Assembly: GCA_022510425.1 (NCBI GenBank)
Contig: JAFLTO010000001.1
Coordinates: forward strand, 62,001-126,000
Length of the DNA stretch: 64,000 nt
DNA from: Muribaculaceae bacterium
Lineage (GTDB): Bacteria; Bacteroidota; Bacteroidia; Bacteroidales; Muribaculaceae
Reading direction: 5' to 3'
A program made the position numbers and the translations under genes. Position 1 is the stretch's first letter; the number at the start of each line of letters is the position of its first letter. Positions 41,985 to 51,319 of the stretch are shown piece by piece. Below the pieces are notes generated by a model. That model ran no database searches and had not been told where the DNA came from. It worked only from the letters and a program-made list of their open reading frames with translations.

Positions 41985-42368
41985 TTAGCTACAATGAAAA
42001 GCCACAACTTCAATTTCAACTTTTGCCTGTTTAGGAAGCTCCTTTACAGCAAACGCAGCACGTGCGGGATAAACTCCTCCGTTAAAATATTCACCATAAA
42101 CTTCATTCATAGGGCCGAAATAACTCATATCTGCCAAATACACAGTTGATTTTACCACATTTTCAAGAGTAGCACCGGCTTCAGAAAGAATAGCTTTTAT
42201 ATTTTCAAGACTCTGCTTTGTTTGCTCCTTGATATCATCAGGCATCTCTCCGGTGGCTCCGTTAATGGGCAATTGACCGGAAACGTAGATAAAATTACCT
42301 GCTTTTACTGCCTGGCTGTAGGGACCTATAGCCCCGGGAGCCTTCTTTGAATTCAGTTCTGTTTTCAT
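41985..42368 (-). CDS. ridA: RidA family reactive-intermediate deaminase
   Basis: 127 aa; APGAIGPYSQAVKAGNFIYVSGQLPI, YPARAAFAVKELPKQAKVEIEVVA. Confidence 0.95.
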   Translation of the reverse strand: MKTELNSKKAPGAIGPYSQAVKAGNFIYVSGQLPINGATGEMPDDIKEQTKQSLENIKAILSEAGATLENVVKSTVYLADMSYFGPMNEVYGEYFNGGVYPARAAFAVKELPKQAKVEIEVVAFHCS

Positions 42369-42386
42369 GATATTTTTATTTATTTG

Positions 42387-42459
42387 AGCCGCGACCGGGA
42401 CTCGAACCCGGGACCTTTTCGTTACGAATGAAATGCTCTACCAACTGAGCTATTGCGGC
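42387..42459 (-). tRNA. tRNA-Thr (CGT)
   Basis: Reverse complement gccgcaatagctcagttggtagagcatttcattcgtaacgaaaaggtcccgggttcgagtcccggtcgcggct; anticodon loop ttCGTaa. Confidence 0.92.
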
Positions 42460-42492
42460 TGATTTAATAATACGTTCCTAACGTTTTCTTTG

Positions 42493-42500
42493 CAAATTTA
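42493..42500 (-). promoter_or_regulatory. -7 element TAAATTTG for the tRNA-Thr/ridA unit
   Basis: Minus-strand TAAATTTG (plus caaattta) 33 nt upstream of the tRNA 5' end. Confidence 0.6.
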
Positions 42501-42540
42501 AAGTTTTTTTCTTTTTTCTACAATAAAACACCAAGATTGT

Positions 42541-42580
42541 ATTATAAAAAAATCCGACTCAATTTAATAAGTCGGATTTG
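42541..42580 (-). terminator. Intrinsic terminator of gdhA
   Basis: aaatccgact (42550-42559) / agtcggattt (42570-42579); minus-strand U-tract follows. Confidence 0.85.
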
Positions 42581-42629
42581 ATTTCTTATCTAATATATAA
42601 AGAATTAATCTTTATTCTTCAATATTATT

Positions 42630-43967
42630 TTAAATAATGCCCTGACCCATCATAGCATCAGCTACTTTCATGAAACCGGCGATGTTTGCACCTTTCATAT
42701 AGTTGATATAACCGTCAGGTTGCTTACCATATTCAACGCATGCTGAATGGATATTATTCATAATTTCATGAAGCTTGGCATCAACTTGTTCAGCACTCCA
42801 TTGGAGGTGTTCGGCATCTTGAGTCATTTCAAGACCCGAAGTAGCTACTCCACCGGCATTGACTGCCTTCCCCGGACAGTAAGTTACTTTTGCAGAAATA
42901 AATTCATCAATAGCTTCAGGTGTACAACCCATGTTACTTACCTCAGCACACAAAAGAACTCCATTCTTTATGAGCATCTTTGCGTCTTCGCCGTCAAGTT
43001 CATTCTGAGTGGCACAAGGAAGAGCTATGTCCACTTTCTGTTCCCATGGTTTTCTTCCGGGGAAGAAAGTAGAACCGGGGAATTTTTCAGCATAAGGTGC
43101 CACGATATCATCTCCTGATGCTCTAAGTTCAAGCATATAGGCGATCTTTTCTTTATCAAGACCGGCGGGATCCAGAATATAACCATCAGGGCCTGATATA
43201 GTTATAACTTTTGCTCCAAGTTCAGTGGCTTTTTCAGCTGCACCCCATGCCACATTACCAAAACCGGAAATAGCAATAGTTTTACCCTTGATGTCAAGAC
43301 CTTTTGTTTTCAAAACATCCTGTACAAAATAAAGAGCACCATAGCCTGTTGCTTCCGGACGGATTCTGGAACCTCCAAAGCTCAGACCCTTACCGGTGAA
43401 TGTACCAGTATTTTCACGCGCAAGTTTTTTGTACATACCATACATATACCCTACTTCACGGCCTCCTACACCTATATCGCCTGCAGGCACGTCACGGTCA
43501 GGACCAAGATTTCTCCATAGTTCAAGAATAAAGGCCTGGCAGAATCTCATGATTTCAGCATCACTCTTTCCTCTTGGGCTAAAATCAGAGCCACCTTTGG
43601 CACCACCCATAGGAAGAGTGGTCAGAGCATTTTTGAATGTTTGCTCAAAACCAAGGAACTTGAGAATGGAGAGGTTTACTGATGCATGGAAGCGAATACC
43701 TCCTTTGTACGGACCAATGGCATTGTTAAACTGAACACGATAGCCAATGTTGTTCTGGACTTCTCCTTTGTCATCTACCCATGTCACACGGAAAGTAAAG
43801 ATACGATCCGGTTCTACCATTCTTTCTATTATACGGGCTTTTTCGAATTCGGGATGACGATTATAAACTTCTTCAACTGAGAGAAGAACTTCCTTTACAG
43901 CCTGGAGGTATTCTTTTTCACCTGGGTGTTTTGCCTCCAAATCGGTCATGATTTGATTAATGTTCAT
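42630..43967 (-). CDS. gdhA: NADP-type glutamate dehydrogenase
   Basis: 445 aa; YKGGIRFHASVNLSILKFLGFEQTFKNALTTLPMGGAKGGSDF, PAGDIGVGGREVGYMYG. Confidence 0.97.
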   Translation of the reverse strand: MNINQIMTDLEAKHPGEKEYLQAVKEVLLSVEEVYNRHPEFEKARIIERMVEPDRIFTFRVTWVDDKGEVQNNIGYRVQFNNAIGPYKGGIRFHASVNLSILKFLGFEQTFKNALTTLPMGGAKGGSDFSPRGKSDAEIMRFCQAFILELWRNLGPDRDVPAGDIGVGGREVGYMYGMYKKLARENTGTFTGKGLSFGGSRIRPEATGYGALYFVQDVLKTKGLDIKGKTIAISGFGNVAWGAAEKATELGAKVITISGPDGYILDPAGLDKEKIAYMLELRASGDDIVAPYAEKFPGSTFFPGRKPWEQKVDIALPCATQNELDGEDAKMLIKNGVLLCAEVSNMGCTPEAIDEFISAKVTYCPGKAVNAGGVATSGLEMTQDAEHLQWSAEQVDAKLHEIMNNIHSACVEYGKQPDGYINYMKGANIAGFMKVADAMMGQGII

Positions 43968-44109
43968 GTTATTAGATTAGATTTTTTGGTTAGAAGATTG
44001 TGCAATTAATTAGTCTTTCAATACTTTACTATATGTTATGCTGCACATTTACTTTCATATTGCAATCAAATATGCTTTACAACATATAGTTCCTTATATG
44101 TTTCTCTTG

Positions 44110-44140
44110 CAAAAATAAAGTTTAATTTGATTCTACCAAA
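44110..44140 (-). promoter_or_regulatory. gdhA promoter
   Basis: Minus strand TTTG (44140-44137), 19-nt spacer, TATTTTTG (44117-44110). Confidence 0.65.
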
Positions 44141-44173
44141 ATTTTTTATCGAATTTTTTTCTTAAATTTCAAT

Positions 44174-44290
44174 AAAAAAAGGAACCGATAAAAACCGGTC
44201 CCCTTCGAATAATTAGGATTAGGCGTCGAATTGTTTTTCAATAATCATGTTTTGGCTGTGACGCCTATAAGTAAATGCCTAATCCTTATT
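44174..44290 (-). ncRNA. Candidate structured RNA ending in an intrinsic terminator, upstream of the gdhA promoter
   Basis: 10-bp inverted repeat aggattaggc (44215-44224) / gcctaatcct (44277-44286), competing 7-bp pair aggcgtc (44221-44227) / gacgcct (44260-44266), then minus-strand hairpin ggaccg...cggttcc and U7 (44174-44180). Confidence 0.4.
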
Positions 44291-44348
44291 ATCGTTACCT
44301 TTTCGTGTTTCGCTCTTTAATTGTAAAACATTCTTTCTTATAAAATGT

Positions 44349-45296
44349 TTGTTAAACAATGTTAAAAATAAATATTTTGATAAACAACCCATTTTAACTA
44401 AATTCGCATATCTTCTTGGAGATCCACTTAATCAACAACATAATCTCACAAGAATAAAAGTATTACCAATATCTTTGAAACTAAATAAGAAATATCGTAT
44501 CACTCTTGAAGACGAATCCTCTTTAGAAAAAAGGATAGATATTTCCACAACTACATATTGGCTATTAATTGTTTTGATAGGTATTGCTGTTGTCGCCGGA
44601 GCTTTCGGTATGTTTATTCTTGCTTATACCCCAATGAAAAGTTATCTGCCGGGCTACTTGAAGGAATCGGAAAGAACTGCAACCGAGGAGCAACACATCA
44701 GATTAGATTCGTTATCAAAAGTGTATGAGATAAACGAAGCATATATCTCAAGCATATTAAATGCTCTGAATCCGTCTGAAAAAGAGAATATTGGAACCTT
44801 AATTGACCATAAACCCACCCCTCTGTCGTTAGATTCTCTGATTTCAGCAAGTGAAGAAGAAAAGAAATTTATGGAGAATATAAGAGAAAGGGATAAATAC
44901 AATATAACTTATACTTCACCGGCAGCAGCACAAACTATGATGTTTCAATCTGTTAACAAATCTGCTGTTATTTCAGATAACTCTAAAAATAAATATCAAG
45001 TCGAAATTATTTTACCAATAGGAGCTCCAATTTCAACAATTGCAGATGGTAAAGTAATTTCTATTGCATCTTCTCCAAAGGTTTCAGGTGGTTATGAAGT
45101 TATTATTCAACACCCTAAAGGTTTCTTGAGTAAAACAAGCCGCCTCTCTAATCTAATGGTGAAACCCGGCGACAGGGTTTCTGCAGGACAAATCATAGCC
45201 GGAGGAACCTCTTCTTATGGACAGAAAGAAAATCTTATAACATTTGAACTTTGGCATGACGGCGATCCTTTGATACCTTCGCAATATATCAATTGA
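44349..45296 (+). CDS. LytM/M23-like membrane protein, probably catalytically degenerate
   Basis: 315 aa from a TTG start (start uncertain); TM helix, PIGAPISTIADGKVISIASSPKVSGGYEVIIQHPKGF...LITFELWHDGDPLIP. Confidence 0.8.
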   Translation: MLNNVKNKYFDKQPILTKFAYLLGDPLNQQHNLTRIKVLPISLKLNKKYRITLEDESSLEKRIDISTTTYWLLIVLIGIAVVAGAFGMFILAYTPMKSYLPGYLKESERTATEEQHIRLDSLSKVYEINEAYISSILNALNPSEKENIGTLIDHKPTPLSLDSLISASEEEKKFMENIRERDKYNITYTSPAAAQTMMFQSVNKSAVISDNSKNKYQVEIILPIGAPISTIADGKVISIASSPKVSGGYEVIIQHPKGFLSKTSRLSNLMVKPGDRVSAGQIIAGGTSSYGQKENLITFELWHDGDPLIPSQYIN

Positions 45297-45331
45297 GGAT
45301 CTCTTCAAAACAAGAAATTTTATTTTTTAAA

Positions 45332-46486
45332 ATGAAAAATATAGCCGTTTTAGGTAGCACAGGGAGTATTGGCACCCAAACTTTGGATATTATAGAAGCC
45401 CATCCCGACATTTTTAAAGCAAATGTATTAACTGCAAACAAAAATTGGGAACTATTAGCTAAACAGGCGTTAAAATTCCGTCCTTCTTTGGTCGTCATAA
45501 CAGATGAGTCTTACTATAAAAACCTCAAAGAAGCTCTTAAAGACACCAAAATAAAAGTTGAATGTGGAACAGAAAGTTTAGCTTTGGCGCCTACTCTTGA
45601 AGAAGTAGATATAGTAGTCACAGCTTTAGTTGGTTATAGCGGGTTAATACCGACTGTAAATGCAATAAAGAGAGGGAAAACAATTGCTCTCGCCAATAAA
45701 GAAACCTTGGTAGTGGCGGGTGAAATTATCACTACTTTAGCAAAGGAAAACAATGTAAATATTTTGCCTGTAGACAGTGAACATTCAGCAATATTTCAAT
45801 GCCTGAATGGTGAGGAACATAAAAACATGTCAAAAATCCTCTTAACCGCAAGCGGAGGTCCTTTCCGCTCTTTATCAAAAGAAGATTTAAAACACGTCAC
45901 CGTGAAACAGGCTCTAAATCACCCTAACTGGGATATGGGAGCAAAAGTGACAATTGACTCGGCTTCTATGATGAATAAAGGCTTTGAAATGATTGAGGCC
46001 AAATGGTTGTTCAATTGCAATCCTGATGATATAGAAATATTAGTCCACCCTCAAAGTCTCGTTCATTCCATGGTGCAATTCTGCGATGGTTCGGTCAAAG
46101 CACAGATTGGAATCCCGGATATGAGAATTCCGATTCAATATGCCTTGTCATATCCGGAACGTCTTAATTCTCCTCAATTTATCTTGGATTGGTCAAAGGT
46201 GAATCAATTGACCTTTGAAAAACCGGACATGGAAAAATTCCCTTTGCTAAGACTTGCTTTTGAAGCTATACATAAAGGCGGCAATATGCCTTGTATTCTC
46301 AATGCTGCAAATGAAATCGCCAACAAAGCTTTTCTTGATGAAAAAATTTCTTTCACAATGATGTCCTCACTTGTCGAAGCTATTATGACATCTGCACATT
46401 TCATTCAAAATCCCTCTTTGGAAGATTTGATAGAAACCAATAAAGAAACAAGGAAATTATCACAAAAATGGATTGAAACACACTGA
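45332..46486 (+). CDS. dxr: 1-deoxy-D-xylulose-5-phosphate reductoisomerase
   Basis: From MKNIAVLGSTGSIGTQTLDIIEAHPD; LANKETLVVAGEI; LPVDSEHSAIFQCL; TASGGPFR. The track start at 45293 is upstream. Confidence 0.96.
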   Translation: MKNIAVLGSTGSIGTQTLDIIEAHPDIFKANVLTANKNWELLAKQALKFRPSLVVITDESYYKNLKEALKDTKIKVECGTESLALAPTLEEVDIVVTALVGYSGLIPTVNAIKRGKTIALANKETLVVAGEIITTLAKENNVNILPVDSEHSAIFQCLNGEEHKNMSKILLTASGGPFRSLSKEDLKHVTVKQALNHPNWDMGAKVTIDSASMMNKGFEMIEAKWLFNCNPDDIEILVHPQSLVHSMVQFCDGSVKAQIGIPDMRIPIQYALSYPERLNSPQFILDWSKVNQLTFEKPDMEKFPLLRLAFEAIHKGGNMPCILNAANEIANKAFLDEKISFTMMSSLVEAIMTSAHFIQNPSLEDLIETNKETRKLSQKWIETH

Positions 46487-46559
46487 CAATATTAATTTTC
46501 ACGTTATATTTTGAAGAATCTTTCTATATTAAAAACAACTAATAACCATTTAATATACA

Positions 46560-48059
46560 TTGGATACTTTTCTAATAAAAGCCACACAGCTAATATTGGC
46601 ATTTGCAATATTGGTAATTATACATGAATTCGGACATTTTCTCTTTGCACGTCTATTCGGAGTGAAAGTAGAAAAATTCTATATTTTCTTTGATCCCTGG
46701 ACAGAACTTTTCAAATGGAAACCAAAAAAATATATAGGAGGCCTTGGGAAACATAAAAATATCTCCGATCAACCTGATCTAACGCCGGAACAACAGAAAG
46801 AGCTTGAAAAAAAATGCGAAGAAGAAGAGGCTAAAGCTATAGCCAACGGAGCTCCTAAGAAAAAGAAATCTTTTTGGGGAAACACAGAATATGGTATCGG
46901 ATGGCTTCCCCTTGGAGGGTATTGCAAAATAGCCGGTATGATAGATGAATCCATGGATACCGAGCAAATGAAAAAACCACCACAAGACTGGGAATTCCGT
47001 TCTAAACCGGCCTGGCAACGACTACTCATCATGATTGCCGGGGTGCTTTTCAATTTTCTTCTTGCAATTTTAATATATGCCGGCATTGTATATGCCACAG
47101 GTGAAAAATATGTTCCTTTTCAGGAGGCAAAAATGGGAATGGCATATTCGGGAGAAGCACAAAAGATAGGATTTCACGATGGAGATATCCCTCTTTATGC
47201 TGATGGAGAAAGTCTTGAAAATCCCAATGAGGCAAGAATGAAAATGATTCAGGCATCCACTGTCACTGTCCTTAGAAATGGTAAGGATACTATAGACATA
47301 AAGATACCCGAAAAATTTATTTTTGCATTAGACAATGAGGCTAAGAGCGACACTGCAGTAATTGCCTTAATGACTTATAGAATCCCTACTCGCATCACCC
47401 AGGTTATGCCGGGAGAAGGAGCCGCCAAAGCCGGAATCAAAACCGGAGATGAAATAATAGCTATTGATTCCACAGCAACTCCTTCTCTTGATCGTTTCAT
47501 GGCCACATTGCAAGGACATGAGAATGCAACTGTGAATTTAACGGTAGTAAGAAAAAACAACGAGGCTAATGACACTCTCATCATACCAGTGGTGCTTTCT
47601 GAAAATTCAAAAATGGGAGTCGGCCTTGAAGTAGATCCATCTGCTTTCTATAATTCAAAGGAAATAAAATATTCTCTTCTTCAATCTGTGCCTAAGGGAA
47701 TCAGTATGGGAACTGACCGCCTTTCATCTTATGCTCAAAGCATGAAACTTGTTTTCACAAAGGAGGGGGCCAAAAGTGTAGGTGGTTTTGGCTCACTTGG
47801 GGCCATATTCCCGGAAAAATGGGATTGGATTGCTTTCTGGAATATAGCTGCATTCCTCTCCGTGGCTCTTGCCTTCATGAATATTTTGCCTATCCCGGCT
47901 CTTGATGGCGGCCACGTATTATTCCTTCTTTATGAAGTGGTGACCAGAAGAAAACCTTCTGAGAAATTCTTAGAATACGCCCAGATAGTGGGTATGAGTT
48001 TGCTGATAATCCTGCTTATATATGCAAACGGAATGGATATTGTAAGGTTGTTTAAGTAA
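46560..48059 (+). CDS. rseP: Site-2 RIP metalloprotease RseP, TTG start
   Basis: 499 aa; VIIHEFGHFLFARLFGVKVEKFYI, GIGWLPLGGYCKIAGM, PDZ region, NILPIPALDGGHVLFLLYE. Confidence 0.94.
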   Translation: MDTFLIKATQLILAFAILVIIHEFGHFLFARLFGVKVEKFYIFFDPWTELFKWKPKKYIGGLGKHKNISDQPDLTPEQQKELEKKCEEEEAKAIANGAPKKKKSFWGNTEYGIGWLPLGGYCKIAGMIDESMDTEQMKKPPQDWEFRSKPAWQRLLIMIAGVLFNFLLAILIYAGIVYATGEKYVPFQEAKMGMAYSGEAQKIGFHDGDIPLYADGESLENPNEARMKMIQASTVTVLRNGKDTIDIKIPEKFIFALDNEAKSDTAVIALMTYRIPTRITQVMPGEGAAKAGIKTGDEIIAIDSTATPSLDRFMATLQGHENATVNLTVVRKNNEANDTLIIPVVLSENSKMGVGLEVDPSAFYNSKEIKYSLLQSVPKGISMGTDRLSSYAQSMKLVFTKEGAKSVGGFGSLGAIFPEKWDWIAFWNIAAFLSVALAFMNILPIPALDGGHVLFLLYEVVTRRKPSEKFLEYAQIVGMSLLIILLIYANGMDIVRLFK

Positions 48060-48069
48060 TTATCCATCT

Positions 48070-49248
48070 ATGAAAAAGATAGTTCTTAAAAACGGAAAAG
48101 AAGAATCGATTCTTCGTCATCATCCTTGGGTTTTTTCGGGAGCGATAGCACACCAAGATCCTGAGATTCAAGAAGGTGATCTTGTGGAAGTTTATTCATC
48201 AAGGAATAAAAAACTTGCCACCGGACATTTTCAGATAGGTAGCATATCGGTAAGAATCCTTGAATTCGGAGACAATACAATAAACGATAATTTTTATGAG
48301 AATCGTTTGTTATCTGCATTCAACCTTAGGAAATCTTTAAATCTTATAAGGCCTGACAATAATTGTTATCGTCTTGTGCATGGAGAAGGAGATTTTTTAC
48401 CCGGACTTGTAGTGGATATCTATAGCAATACTGCAGTCATGCAGGCTCATTCTCCTGGTATGCATTATGAACGCATGAAAATAGCTGAAGCTTTGGTTTC
48501 TTTATCTGAAGCTGATATAAAGAATGTATATTATAAAAGTGACACCACTCTCCCATTCAAGGCGAATCTCGATCCGGTCAACGATTATATAGTGGGCAAG
48601 TATGATGGATCAATAGCCATTGAAAACGGTCTTCACTTCAATATTGACTGGTTGAAAGGTCAAAAAACGGGCTTCTTTATCGATCAACGAGAAAACCGTA
48701 AACTTCTGGAGAAATTTTCTCAAGGTAGAAAGGTGTTGAATATGTTTTGCTATACCGGAGGATTCTCAGTCTATGCTATGAGAGGTGGTGCAAAAAAAGT
48801 GGTTTCCGTTGATTCTTCATCCAAGGCTATAGAACTTACCGAAGCAAATATAAATTTAAATTTTGCAGAAGACACAAGACACTCGGCAATAGCTGAAGAT
48901 GCTTTCAAATATCTTGATTCAATTCAAAAAGATGATTTTGATTTGATGATCCTTGACCCTCCCGCTTTTGCGAAACACAGAAATGCCTTGAAAAACGGTC
49001 TAATAGGATATCGTAAATTGAATCTAAAGGCTTTTGAAAAAATTAAAAAGGGAGGTATTATTTTCACTTTTTCATGCTCTCAAGTTGTCACAAAAGAAAT
49101 GTTTCGACTTGCAGTGTTTACTGCCGCATCACAATCGGGAAGGAAAGTCAGGATTCTCCATCAACTCACCCAACCTGCCGACCATCCGGTCGATATCTCC
49201 CATCCTGAAGGTGAATACCTAAAAGGACTCGTGCTATATGTAGAATAA
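48070..49248 (+). CDS. Class I SAM-dependent rRNA methyltransferase (RlmI-like, PUA domain)
   Basis: 392 aa; HHPWVFSGAI, GFFIDQRENRKLL, VLNMFCYTGGFSVYAMRGGAKKVVSVDSS, LILDPPAFAK. Confidence 0.92.
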   Translation: MKKIVLKNGKEESILRHHPWVFSGAIAHQDPEIQEGDLVEVYSSRNKKLATGHFQIGSISVRILEFGDNTINDNFYENRLLSAFNLRKSLNLIRPDNNCYRLVHGEGDFLPGLVVDIYSNTAVMQAHSPGMHYERMKIAEALVSLSEADIKNVYYKSDTTLPFKANLDPVNDYIVGKYDGSIAIENGLHFNIDWLKGQKTGFFIDQRENRKLLEKFSQGRKVLNMFCYTGGFSVYAMRGGAKKVVSVDSSSKAIELTEANINLNFAEDTRHSAIAEDAFKYLDSIQKDDFDLMILDPPAFAKHRNALKNGLIGYRKLNLKAFEKIKKGGIIFTFSCSQVVTKEMFRLAVFTAASQSGRKVRILHQLTQPADHPVDISHPEGEYLKGLVLYVE

Positions 49249-49259
49249 ATAAAAAAAAT

Positions 49260-51284
49260 ATGAAATCTTTAATCGCTGCTATGTTGGCTTCTTCAATCGC
49301 TTTATCGGCTTCTGCCGTGGTGGATAAAAACTTCGATTACCATGTTGATCGCTTTGCTGATATTGAGGTACTTCGTTATGAGGTGCCTGAATTCGACCGT
49401 TTAACACCTCAGCAAAGAATAATGATATACTATCTCTCTCAAGCCGCTCAAGCGGGGAGAGATATTATATGGGATCAAAACGGCAAATACAACCTTCAAA
49501 TCCGTAAGCTTCTGGAAAATATATACACAAGTTTTTCTGGTGATAAAAATTCTAAAGATTACAAAGCATTTGAGAAATATATAAAGCAGGTATGGTTCGG
49601 AAATGGAATCCATCACCATTATTCTACAGATAAATTCACTCCTGAATTCTCCGAAGATTTCTTTAAAGAACAAGTTGCACTTATTCCTGATGCTTCTCTT
49701 CCACTGCAACCCGGTCAAACACGTGAAGAATTAATCTCTATTATAACTCCTGTTATTTTTGATCCAACGGTAATGCCAAAAAGGGTGTTCCAAGATGGTG
49801 CATTTGATGTGGTTGTGAACTCAGCTTCAAATCTCTATGGCGAAGGAGTGACACAACAGGAAGTGGAAGATTACTATAACAATCTGAAAGATCCTAACGA
49901 TCCTGAACCGGTTTCTTACGGTCTTAACTCACGAATTGTTAAGGAAAATGGGGAAATAAAAGAACAGGTTTATCATCTCAACGGTCTATACGGGCCTGCA
50001 ATTGCAAAAATCATTTATTGGCTTGATATGGCTAAGAGTGTGGCTGAAAATGATGCTCAAAAAGCATATATTACAAAACTTATAGACTATTATATTACTG
50101 GTGACCTGAAACTATTTGACGAATATTCTATACTTTGGACCGAAGAAACTGATGGTGATGTTGATTTCGTCAACGGATTTATTGAAAGTTACGGTGATCC
50201 CCTTGGAATGACCGGTTCTTGGGAATCTTATGTCAATTTCAAAAATCAGGCATCTACAAAACGAACTGAGACCATTGCGTCCAACGCACAATGGTTTGAA
50301 GACAATTCTCCTGTCGACTCTCGTTTCAAAAAAGACAAGGTGAAAGGAGTTTCAGCAAAGGTTATAAATGCTGCAATGCTTGCTGGAGATGCATTTCCTT
50401 CCACTGCTATCGGCATTAATTTACCTAATGCAAATTGGATTCGTGCAGCACATGGTTCAAAATCAGTTACACTGGAAAATATTACGGAGGCGTATGATAT
50501 GGCTTCACATGGAAATGGTTTTAATGAAGAATTTGTGATAGATGCACCCACTTCTCAAATTATGGACGACTATCTTTATATTACAGATATGCTTCATACC
50601 GACCTACATGAGTGTCTTGGCCATGCATCAGGACAACTGCTTCCCGGAGTAGACCCTGATGCATTGAAGGAAAACGGTTCTGCTCTCGAAGAAGCACGGG
50701 CTGACCTCTTTGCTCTTTATTACCTTCCGGATAATAAATTGATTGAACTTGGCATACTTGATAATCCTGATGCATATAAGGCTGAGTATTACAAATATAT
50801 GCTTAATGGTCTTATGACACAATTAAACAGGATAGAACCGGGTAAAGATATCGAAGAAGCTCATATGCGAAATCGCCAACTGATTGCAGCGTGGATTCTC
50901 GACAATGGGAAAAAAGATAAAGTGGTGGAATTGGTAAAAAAGAATGGCAAAACTTTCATTAAAATAAATGACTACAAGAAAATGAGAAACCTTATCGGCC
51001 AACTCCTTGCTGAAATCCAACGTATCAAAAGTGAAGGGGATTATGATGCCGGTGTTGCTCTAATAAATAAATATGCTGTGAAAGTAGATCCTAAACTCCA
51101 TAAAGAGGTACTTGAGCGATTTGCTTCTCTCGATATTCCTCCCTATCGAGGCTTCATTAATCCGGTTATGGTACCAGTATTAGGAGAAAAGGGAGAAATT
51201 GTGGACGTTTCCTTACAATATGGTGAAACTTATCCACAACAAATGCTCCGACTAAGTAAGGATTTCAAAACCTTAGGTTATTGA
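49260..51284 (+). CDS. Dipeptidyl peptidase III (M49 family)
   Basis: 674 aa; zinc motif HECLGH within TDLHECLGHASGQL, EEARADLFALYYL. Confidence 0.93.
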   Translation: MKSLIAAMLASSIALSASAVVDKNFDYHVDRFADIEVLRYEVPEFDRLTPQQRIMIYYLSQAAQAGRDIIWDQNGKYNLQIRKLLENIYTSFSGDKNSKDYKAFEKYIKQVWFGNGIHHHYSTDKFTPEFSEDFFKEQVALIPDASLPLQPGQTREELISIITPVIFDPTVMPKRVFQDGAFDVVVNSASNLYGEGVTQQEVEDYYNNLKDPNDPEPVSYGLNSRIVKENGEIKEQVYHLNGLYGPAIAKIIYWLDMAKSVAENDAQKAYITKLIDYYITGDLKLFDEYSILWTEETDGDVDFVNGFIESYGDPLGMTGSWESYVNFKNQASTKRTETIASNAQWFEDNSPVDSRFKKDKVKGVSAKVINAAMLAGDAFPSTAIGINLPNANWIRAAHGSKSVTLENITEAYDMASHGNGFNEEFVIDAPTSQIMDDYLYITDMLHTDLHECLGHASGQLLPGVDPDALKENGSALEEARADLFALYYLPDNKLIELGILDNPDAYKAEYYKYMLNGLMTQLNRIEPGKDIEEAHMRNRQLIAAWILDNGKKDKVVELVKKNGKTFIKINDYKKMRNLIGQLLAEIQRIKSEGDYDAGVALINKYAVKVDPKLHKEVLERFASLDIPPYRGFINPVMVPVLGEKGEIVDVSLQYGETYPQQMLRLSKDFKTLGY

Positions 51285-51319
51285 TCATCACTCATCTCCT
51301 GTAATTTATCCTTTATCAC

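Noticed and set aside
50600-50630. HECLGH in place of HELLGH in the M49 peptidase
   Set aside because: This variant is, to my knowledge, already known in Bacteroides-type dipeptidyl peptidase III.
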